Shown piece after piece: positions 6,660 to 12,111 of a stretch of 12,111 nucleotides of DNA. The stretch is from Deltaproteobacteria bacterium (lineage in GTDB: Bacteria > Desulfobacterota > Dissulfuribacteria > Dissulfuribacterales > QOAL01), in contig JAMOUE010000123.1 in NCBI GenBank assembly GCA_027068235.1, positions 1 to 12,111 on the forward strand. Direction: 5' to 3'. How positions within the stretch are numbered: position 1 is the first letter of the stretch; the number at the start of each line of letters is the position of its first letter. Position numbers and translations under genes: made by a program. The notes beneath the pieces are model-generated. The model saw only the letters and a list, made by a program, of their open reading frames with translations, was not told the origin of the DNA and did no database searches.

Positions 6660-7100
6660 TTAGTTCAAAATGGACATGAGTTTTGCCTTGATTTGTTCGG
6701 CTGGCATCGCACCGACAATAGAATCAACAAGGTTACCATTCTTAAAGAACAATAAAGTTGGTATGCTTCTTATCTGGTATCTTTGAGCAACAACGGGGTT
6801 TTCATCCACATTGAGTTTTCCAATAAGGGCCCTTGATCCAAATTCTCTGGCTAATTCCTCTATTACAGGCCCTATCATTCTGCAAGGCCCACACCACGGC
6901 GCCCAGCAATCCACCAAGGCAACATTGGCTGAACCAATAAGGCTATCAAAGTTCGTATCTGTCAATGTTACAGGTGACGATGACATATTTACAGGTAGTG
7001 GCGCCTTGCATTTGCCACATTTTGGCCCAAGAGAAAGTTTATCCAGAGGAACTCTGTTTTTAATTCCACAAGAAGGACATACTATAATGGTATTTGACAT
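6660..7100 (-). CDS. trxC: Thioredoxin 2-type protein with N-terminal zinc ribbon
   Basis: This is a 146-residue cytoplasmic disulfide reductase of the TrxC type. Two CxxC pairs, CPSC (8-11) and CGKC (28-31), form the N-terminal zinc ribbon that separates TrxC from TrxA. The thioredoxin domain (about 43-146) has the active site WCGPC (69-73), the buried aspartate in VDCWAPWC (Asp64) and the cis-proline SIPT (Pro114). An AGGAG at 7108-7112, 7 nt from the ATG, sets the start. The gene has its own good sigma-70 promoter (7197-7225) after radA. In E. coli trxC is part of the oxidative-stress response; I see no OxyR site here that I could defend. Confidence 0.93.
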   Translation of the reverse strand: MSNTIIVCPSCGIKNRVPLDKLSLGPKCGKCKAPLPVNMSSSPVTLTDTNFDSLIGSANVALVDCWAPWCGPCRMIGPVIEELAREFGSRALIGKLNVDENPVVAQRYQIRSIPTLLFFKNGNLVDSIVGAMPAEQIKAKLMSILN

Positions 7101-7196
7101 ATATCTACTCCTGATTTTGTTTTCTAACCTTTTGTATTTGTTGGTTATTTATTATGAACTCATTCGCTATGCGAGCTATTTCGTAGTGATTTTGAA

Positions 7197-7225
7197 AATA
7201 TAAGGATACTTTCCCCCTTTGACAA
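7197..7225 (-). promoter_or_regulatory. Sigma-70 promoter for the thioredoxin gene
   Basis: On the minus strand TTGTCA (7220-7225) and TATATT (7197-7202) are exactly 17 nt apart, each matching 5/6 of consensus. This is the best housekeeping promoter in the window. Transcription would begin near 7190, giving a leader of about 90 nt. A short dyad AAGGA/TCCTT (7224-7241) touches the -35 box and could be an operator or the end of the radA transcript. Confidence 0.6.
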
Positions 7226-7258
7226 GGAACTGAGACTCCTTACTAGATTACTTCAGTT

Positions 7259-8614
7259 TTAGCCAAAGATTTTGTTCGCCAACTGTTCAATGTGGTCTAC
7301 TTTTTCAATCAGCATAGTGTTATCCCCTTTTTTTGTTCTGGTATGACTTGGGACAATGCATCTTTTTATTCCAAGCCTTTGTGCCTCCTTTATCCTCATC
7401 TCAGAATGAGACACAGGCCTAATCTCTCCCGTTAACCCCACTTCTCCAAAAATGGCTGTAGAGTGTTCAATTGGTTTGTCGAGAAAGCTTGAAAGGATTG
7501 CACATACTAGAGGTAGATCTGCGGCTGGCTCCGATATCTTGAATCCACCAGCCACGTTTACAAATATGTCTTTATCAAATAGAGCTGTACCAATGAGTTT
7601 TTCCATTACGGCTGTCAACAAGGCCAGCCTATTTGAATCGAAGCCTGCGGTCGTTCGTCTCGGCAGGGCAATATATGATTGGTTGACCAATGCCTGTATT
7701 TCTACTAGTAGGGGTCTTGTTCCCTCAATACAAGGGAATATGGTAGATCCAGCCACTCCTTTTTTCCTATGTTCAAGAAAGAGATGCGAAGGATTTTTCA
7801 CCTCTGAAAGCCCTGTATCTTTCATTTCAAAGATACCGATTTCATGGGTGGGGCCAAATCTGTTTTTAACAGTACGAAGTATCCTAAATGCTTGCGTCCT
7901 ATCGCCCTCAAAGTATAGGACAGTATCAACCAGATGCTCTAATGCCCTAGGCCCTGCAATAGCCCCTTCTTTTGTAACATGCCCAACAACGAATATGGGA
8001 AGTATGAGCCCTTTGGCCAGTTGCATAATGCGTGAAGCTGCGGCCTTCACTTGCCCCATGCTGCCAGGAAGAGAATTGACTTCATGGCAATGTAGAGTCT
8101 GAATAGAATCTATGGCCAAAACGTCTGGTTTAGAATCAGATACAGCTTGGACGATCTCTTCCATTTGGGTTTGGCACAAAAGCAGTATATCTTCGCAAAT
8201 GCCAAGCCTTTGAGCACGAATCTTGATTTGGCTTGGAGACTCTTCACCAGATGCGTATAGGACCTTTAATCCTTTGGATGCAAGATTTGACAGTACCTGT
8301 AGAAGAAGGGTGGATTTACCAATTCCTGGCTCACCTCCAAGCAATATGATTGAGCCAGGCACAATGCCGCCTCCAAGCACCCTGTCAAACTCGTTTATTT
8401 TGGTCAGGAATCGTTTTTGTTCATGTTTATCATCAAGCTCTGCCAGTTTGTAAAGAACACGCGAAGCGGCGTATATGTCATTTCCTTTTTTATCATCAAC
8501 AGCCTGACGTTCAACCAGGCTATCCCATGAGTGACATTCAGGGCAGCGTCCTAACCATTTGACCGAACGAAAGCCACAACTGTTACACACAAAGAGTTTC
8601 TTTTCCCGTGCCAC
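7259..8614 (-). CDS. radA: DNA repair protein RadA
   Basis: RadA is a RecA-like ATPase that drives branch migration of recombination intermediates. The 451 residues show the full architecture: a C4 zinc finger (Cys10, Cys13, Cys24, Cys27), a RecA-type ATPase with Walker A GGEPGIGKST (93-102) and Walker B VLAIDS (165-170), the RadA-specific KNRFG motif (250-254), and a C-terminal Lon-protease-like domain (about 285-451) without a proteolytic role. The start is GTG at 8614. It lies 13 nt after the histidine kinase stop, with AAAGG overlapping that stop, so the two genes are probably co-transcribed and coupled. Length and motifs are normal for the family. Confidence 0.96.
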   Translation of the reverse strand: MAREKKLFVCNSCGFRSVKWLGRCPECHSWDSLVERQAVDDKKGNDIYAASRVLYKLAELDDKHEQKRFLTKINEFDRVLGGGIVPGSIILLGGEPGIGKSTLLLQVLSNLASKGLKVLYASGEESPSQIKIRAQRLGICEDILLLCQTQMEEIVQAVSDSKPDVLAIDSIQTLHCHEVNSLPGSMGQVKAAASRIMQLAKGLILPIFVVGHVTKEGAIAGPRALEHLVDTVLYFEGDRTQAFRILRTVKNRFGPTHEIGIFEMKDTGLSEVKNPSHLFLEHRKKGVAGSTIFPCIEGTRPLLVEIQALVNQSYIALPRRTTAGFDSNRLALLTAVMEKLIGTALFDKDIFVNVAGGFKISEPAADLPLVCAILSSFLDKPIEHSTAIFGEVGLTGEIRPVSHSEMRIKEAQRLGIKRCIVPSHTRTKKGDNTMLIEKVDHIEQLANKIFG

Positions 8615-8627
8615 TTTAGATATACCT

Positions 8628-10016
8628 TTAATCTTCTTGAGGAGCCGGAATAAAGACCTGGATCATAGCACCACCTAAGTTGCTGCTTCCAATATGAATG
8701 CGGCCATTCATAGCCTCAGATAGCCGTTTTACTATTGCAAGTCCAAGCCCTGTTCCTTTTGTCTTGGTTGTGAAAAAGGGCTGAAAAAAGTCTTCTCTAT
8801 TCTCTTTTGGAAATCCAGGGCCCGAGTCTTCCACATATATTTTGATTCCGTCTTCTGTGCCATTTATGGTTACTTGTATTATCCCATTGTCAGACTCTGT
8901 TTTTATGGCCTCTAAAGAATTTTGGACCAGGTTCACAATGATCTGGATAATCTTAAGCTTATCAGTTACAACATTTTTACCATTACATTCCAATACTAGT
9001 TTTATTTTTTCTTTATGGACAGGAAGGATTTTGGGTAGTTCTTTGCAAAGTTCTTTCACCTCAAAGTTTTCAAGAAATATCTCTGTAGGTTTTGCATAGA
9101 TTAACAGGTTTGATGTAAGCCTCTCCAGCCTTGCCACCTGCTCAACTATCAGCTCCATGTCCTCTTTTACTGTTGGATCTGAGGCATCTTCCAAGTATAT
9201 CTGGGCAAATCCTTTTATGGTGCTGAGAGGGTTTCTTATCTCATGAGCAAGAACAGCAGCCATTTGGCCAAGGGCTGCCATCCTTTCCTTTTGCGCCAAA
9301 CTCTGCTCAAGCATGTAGTTCTTTTTCCAGGCCCTTATAAAAAAGATAGCTAATAACCACAGGAGCACCAGCGAGGAAAGTATCATAACCAATTGAAATT
9401 TTGCCTTTCTTTCAATGGAAAAGGCAGGCCAAGGGTGCAGTGCAACCCTTAAACAGAAGATTTTGAGGGCAGGTCTTGGCTCGATGGTGTCATGCGTATG
9501 TTTTTTGCTAAAGGTCATGGCAATGCCTGTTTGCTGGCTTTTTATCCTATTTACATAGTCAATATGAAGTTTTAGAGGGAAATCCAGGATAAAGACCTTT
9601 TCACCTGTGGCCAATTTTTCAAAATGTGTCACTATTCGCTCAAGACTAAACACCTTTTGTATTGAAGGGTCTTTCATCTTCCTGCCAATAAGCTTTTGAT
9701 TAGAATGGAGAATACAGGTCATGTCTTTATCTATCAGGGCCAAAAAGGCCAAACACTCCCAACGGTCTGAAGCCACCAGGTCTGGAAACAGGTCAAGGTT
9801 AAGGCCCAGCCTTTCTAATGAAAAACCAAGGTTTACTGCTATGTCAGTTGCCCTTGTCTCCAGCAGATGTCTTGCCCCCTTTATGGAAATACGATAGCTG
9901 GAAACTGCACTTATGGTTGCAATAATACTGAAGAGAGTGAGTAATACTATTATTGAAATGAGATACTTGTTTTGCCAAAATCCCTTGATTTTAAGTTTTT
10001 GAAAGAATCTACGCAT
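8628..10016 (-). CDS. Membrane sensor histidine kinase (ZraS/NtrB-like)
   Basis: The protein has 462 residues. TM1 (about 18-40) and TM2 (about 207-228) enclose a periplasmic sensor region of about 165 residues with no family I can name. The kinase core has the H-box LAHEIRNPLSTIKGF with phospho-acceptor His258, the N-box around NLVQNSLEAI (362-371), G1 DSGPG (397-401), the F-box FFQPFFTTK and G2 GTGLGLAIVK (421-430). The ALGQMAAVLAHEIRNPLS form of the H-box is typical of kinases that partner NtrC-type, sigma-54-activating regulators such as ZraS, AtoS and NtrB. No response regulator is next to it, so it is an orphan in this window. AAAGGA lies only 2 nt before the ATG, closer than ideal. A later start would damage TM1. 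Confidence 0.92.
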   Translation of the reverse strand: MRRFFQKLKIKGFWQNKYLISIIVLLTLFSIIATISAVSSYRISIKGARHLLETRATDIAVNLGFSLERLGLNLDLFPDLVASDRWECLAFLALIDKDMTCILHSNQKLIGRKMKDPSIQKVFSLERIVTHFEKLATGEKVFILDFPLKLHIDYVNRIKSQQTGIAMTFSKKHTHDTIEPRPALKIFCLRVALHPWPAFSIERKAKFQLVMILSSLVLLWLLAIFFIRAWKKNYMLEQSLAQKERMAALGQMAAVLAHEIRNPLSTIKGFAQIYLEDASDPTVKEDMELIVEQVARLERLTSNLLIYAKPTEIFLENFEVKELCKELPKILPVHKEKIKLVLECNGKNVVTDKLKIIQIIVNLVQNSLEAIKTESDNGIIQVTINGTEDGIKIYVEDSGPGFPKENREDFFQPFFTTKTKGTGLGLAIVKRLSEAMNGRIHIGSSNLGGAMIQVFIPAPQED

Positions 10017-10044
10017 GTCCTTTATATAAGCAAAAATGCTGCTC

Positions 10045-10073
10045 TTGACCAGTAAAGCACTGGCTATTAGTAG
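10045..10073 (+). promoter_or_regulatory. Candidate promoter with internal dyad ahead of purD-purE
   Basis: The 89-bp divergent gap between the kinase and purD-purE holds TTGACC (10045-10050, 5/6 of a -35 box). TAGTAG sits 17 nt later (10068-10073), only 3/6 of a -10 box. A perfect dyad CCAGT/ACTGG (10049-10053 and 10059-10063) lies over the spacer, where a repressor could bind. It does not resemble the PurR or PurBox sites I know. On the minus strand TGGTCA and TATATA (10023-10028) are also 17 nt apart, but that would give a nearly leaderless kinase transcript. Confidence 0.28.
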
Positions 10074-10105
10074 TAGTTTTCAAAAAAAGAGCGGGAGAAG
10101 AAGAT

Positions 10106-11887
10106 ATGGCTTCTAAACTGAAAGTCTTAGTGGTTGGCTCAGGAGGGCGGGAGCACGCCTTGTGTTGGAAATTTTCCCAGAGTCCAAAGGTTGATACAGT
10201 CTATTGTGCGCCAGGAAATGCAGGAATTGCTAGACATGCTACTTGTGTTGATATTGGAGCTTCAGATCTTAAAGGACTCTTGGAATTTGCCAAAGAAAAT
10301 CAGATTGATCTGACCATAGTTGGCCCTGAGGCACCTTTGGCAGATGGAATTGTTGATATGTTTAAAGCAGAAGGTCTCGAGTGTTTCGGACCAAGTAAGG
10401 ATGCAGCTCAGATCGAGGCCAGTAAGGTATTCACAAAGGATCTGCTTTTTAAGTACAAGATTCCAACAGGGAAATATAAGGTATTTACTGATGCCGAGGA
10501 GGCAAAAGACTTTGTAAAAAATGAGACTGGAGTTCCTGTTGTTATAAAGGCCGATGGCCTTGCTGCAGGTAAGGGCGTCATACTTTGCTTCAGCCTTGAT
10601 GAGGCCTTTGATGCCATTGACCAGGTGCTCGTAAAAAAGGCCTTTGGCGAAGCAGGCAACAAACTCATTGTTGAGGAGTTCCTTGAAGGCGAAGAGGCGT
10701 CCTTTATGGCAATTACCGATGGCAAGGATGTTTTGCCACTTGCCACATCTCAGGATCACAAGGCTGTATTCGACGGTGATAAAGGCCCAAATACCGGTGG
10801 TATGGGGGCATATTCTCCTGCGCCTGTAGTAAGTGACAAGTTATTTAAAGAGATAATGAAAGATATCATGATTCCAACTGTTGAGGCTATGGCTTCAGAG
10901 GGAAGGCCTTACAGGGGGGTATTGTATGGCGGCCTGATAATAAAAGATCAGAAACCTAAGGTGCTGGAATTCAACTGTCGTTTTGGTGATCCTGAGGCTC
11001 AGCCCATTTTGATGAGGCTCAAGACCGATTTGATCGACGTGGTAGATGCCGCTGTTAAGGGAAGATTGAACGAGCTTGATCTTGAGTGGGACGAAAGGGC
11101 AGCCGTTTGTGTGGTTCTGGCATCTGAAGGGTATCCTGGGAAGTATGAAAAAGGGAAGGTGATAAGCGGGCTTGAGGAAGTTGAGAAGATGCCCGATGTT
11201 ATGGTTTTTCACGCAGGTACAGCCCTTGATGAACAAGGAAGATTCGTTACAGCTGGTGGCAGGGTGCTTGGAGTGACAGCTCTTGGCTCTACTATAAAAG
11301 AGGCTATTGACAAGGCTTATGAGGCTGTTGGCAAGATTAGCTGGGAAGGCATGCATTATCGGAAAGACATTGGTCAAAAGGCCCTTAGACATCTTTCCGG
11401 CCCTCAGGTTTCTGTGATTATGGGAAGTAAGAGTGATCTCAAGATCATGGAAAAGGCTACAGCTATCCTAAAGGATTTTGGAGTAAGTTATGAGGTAAAG
11501 GTTCTTTCAGCCCATAGAAGCCCTGAGATGACAGCCCAGTTTGCCAAGTCTGCGCGGGAAAGGGGAGTAAGGGTTATAATTGCCGGAGCAGGCATGGCAG
11601 CGCATTTGGCTGGAGTTGTGGCCTCACATACAACTTTACCTGTAATTGGTGTTCCTATTGACAGTAGTTCACTAAAGGGATTGGATGCACTTTTGGCAAC
11701 TGTCCAGATGCCCCCAGGGATTCCTGTGGCAACAATGGGTATTGGCAAGGCAGGAGCTAAGAATGCAGCTCTTTTTGCAATTGAGATGCTTGGTGTGGAA
11801 GATGACACCCTAAAGGCAAAGCTGGATGAATTCCGAGAAAAACAAGAGGAAAAGATCAGGCGTCTTAATGAAAAGGGGCTAGAGTAA
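10106..11887 (+). CDS. purD-purE: Bifunctional PurD-PurE fusion (GAR synthetase / N5-CAIR mutase)
   Basis: Two purine-synthesis enzymes lie in one 593-residue chain. Residues 1-430 are a complete PurD (phosphoribosylamine-glycine ligase): GSGGREHAL (11-19), IVGPEAPLADG (71-81), KADGLAAGKGV (148-158), the ATP-grasp region DKGPNTGGMGAYSPAP (225-240) and EFNCRFGDPE (288-297), ending in the usual YRKDIG helix. Residues 434-563 are a PurE domain: MGSKSD (439-444), SAHRSP with His470 (468-473), AGAGMAAHLAG (493-503), LDALLATVQMPPGIPVAT. These match class I N5-carboxyaminoimidazole ribonucleotide mutase, which would need PurK elsewhere, rather than class II. Only about 4 residues separate the domains. 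A charged helix of about 30 residues follows PurE. GGGAG at 10093-10097, 8 nt before the ATG, supports the start. There is no internal stop or frameshift. The assignment of class I is from motif likeness only. Confidence 0.94.
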   Translation: MASKLKVLVVGSGGREHALCWKFSQSPKVDTVYCAPGNAGIARHATCVDIGASDLKGLLEFAKENQIDLTIVGPEAPLADGIVDMFKAEGLECFGPSKDAAQIEASKVFTKDLLFKYKIPTGKYKVFTDAEEAKDFVKNETGVPVVIKADGLAAGKGVILCFSLDEAFDAIDQVLVKKAFGEAGNKLIVEEFLEGEEASFMAITDGKDVLPLATSQDHKAVFDGDKGPNTGGMGAYSPAPVVSDKLFKEIMKDIMIPTVEAMASEGRPYRGVLYGGLIIKDQKPKVLEFNCRFGDPEAQPILMRLKTDLIDVVDAAVKGRLNELDLEWDERAAVCVVLASEGYPGKYEKGKVISGLEEVEKMPDVMVFHAGTALDEQGRFVTAGGRVLGVTALGSTIKEAIDKAYEAVGKISWEGMHYRKDIGQKALRHLSGPQVSVIMGSKSDLKIMEKATAILKDFGVSYEVKVLSAHRSPEMTAQFAKSARERGVRVIIAGAGMAAHLAGVVASHTTLPVIGVPIDSSSLKGLDALLATVQMPPGIPVATMGIGKAGAKNAALFAIEMLGVEDDTLKAKLDEFREKQEEKIRRLNEKGLE

Positions 11888-11934
11888 AAAGGCTATTTTT
11901 TTGAGATTGCGTGCATTTTTCAAATCAATTTTAT

Positions 11935-11963
11935 GGCTGTCTCAGCTTTAGTTAGAGGCAGCC
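11935..11963 (+). terminator. Hairpin, possible rho-independent terminator of purD-purE
   Basis: GGCTGTCTC (11935-11943) pairs with GAGGCAGCC (11955-11963) over 9 bp with one G-U, around an 11-nt loop. It is followed by TTATTCATGTTT, an interrupted T-rich tail. It lies 47 bp after the purD-purE stop and 23 bp before the next gene's start. The broken U-tract keeps confidence moderate. Confidence 0.45.
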
Positions 11964-11986
11964 TTATTCATGTTTAGCTATGTTTT

Positions 11987-12111
11987 ATGTTTAAGGCCAA
12001 AGCAGATATTAGCCACGATGTTTTTAAGCAGATAGATGAGGCGGCACGACTTATAAAAAGTGGCAAGGTCTGCGTAATTCCTACAGAGACAGCCTATGGT
12101 CTTGCCGCATC
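11987..12111 (+). CDS. TsaC/Sua5/YrdC family, N-terminal part (cut by right edge)
   Basis: There are 41 full codons before the window ends. After an N-terminal helix (DISHDVFKQIDEAARLIKSG) comes KVCVIPTETAYGLAA, the signature first strand and loop of the YrdC fold. This family makes threonylcarbamoyl-adenylate from threonine, bicarbonate and ATP for the t6A37 modification of ANN-decoding tRNAs. The ATG at 11987 follows an in-frame TAG at 11975. No Shine-Dalgarno is visible before it, so the start is less certain than the family. The usual PTETVYGL has Ala for Val. Whether it is the short TsaC or long Sua5 form cannot be seen. Confidence 0.88.
   Translation, partial: MFKAKADISHDVFKQIDEAARLIKSGKVCVIPTETAYGLAA

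Noticed and set aside
7452..8102. 216-codon plus-strand open frame opposite radA
   Set aside because: It is antisense to the well-conserved RadA ATPase and Lon-like domains, with no signals of its own.
10262..11392. Long minus-strand open frames inside purD-purE
   Set aside because: They are antisense shadows of a clearly conserved PurD coding sequence and show no family features.
1..12111. CRISPR arrays, insertion sequences, tRNA or rRNA genes
   Set aside because: I read both strands for regularly spaced repeats, transposase motifs, terminal inverted repeats and tRNA T-loop/CCA patterns and saw none.

Overview
The window looks like a chromosomal stretch of a free-living Gram-negative bacterium. 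The best guess is the Desulfobacterota (deltaproteobacterial) sphere: several Sec/lipoprotein signal peptides, flagellar-type FlgO and FapA proteins, a sigma-54 promoter, a two-domain PurD-PurE enzyme and a small transaldolase/fructose-6-phosphate aldolase. The taxonomic guess is inference from family content and moderate-to-low GC, not from a marker gene. Base composition looks even throughout, and I see no insertion sequence, phage gene, CRISPR array, tRNA or rRNA.

Layout. Positions 1-231 (minus) hold the N-terminal 77 residues of a transaldolase/FSA-family enzyme, with a plausible sigma-70 promoter behind it. 386-1774 (plus) is a FapA (DUF342) protein. After a 353-bp gene-free stretch comes the most distinctive part, 2128-5343 (plus). 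It is a tightly packed five-gene run of exported proteins: a small unknown secreted protein, three consecutive FlgO-domain paralogues (one Sec-exported and diverged, two lipoproteins), and a final lipoprotein of unknown family. This run starts directly behind a near-perfect -24/-12 (sigma-54) promoter at 2086-2102, with dyads 120-190 bp further upstream where an enhancer-binding protein could sit. In Vibrio, the FlgO/FlgP/FlgT outer-membrane flagellar proteins are expressed through the sigma-54 flagellar cascade, so a role in the flagellar or envelope outer-membrane collar is the leading hypothesis. No flagellar structural gene is inside the window to prove it.

The minus-strand block 5397-10016 faces the run and reads, in transcription order, sensor histidine kinase (two-TM, ZraS/NtrB-like), radA (13 bp downstream), a zinc-ribbon thioredoxin (TrxC type) and aroB. 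The thioredoxin has a strong-looking promoter of its own (TTGTCA-17-TATATT). Divergent from the kinase, 10106-11887 (plus) encodes a fusion of PurD and class I-like PurE, two enzymes of de novo purine synthesis. It is followed by a hairpin that may be a terminator, and then by the first 41 residues of a TsaC/Sua5/YrdC protein running off the right edge.

Most of the window is housekeeping (shikimate pathway, purine synthesis, DNA repair, thiol redox, tRNA modification). The part worth a second look is the sigma-54-driven FlgO triplet with its two uncharacterised exported companions.
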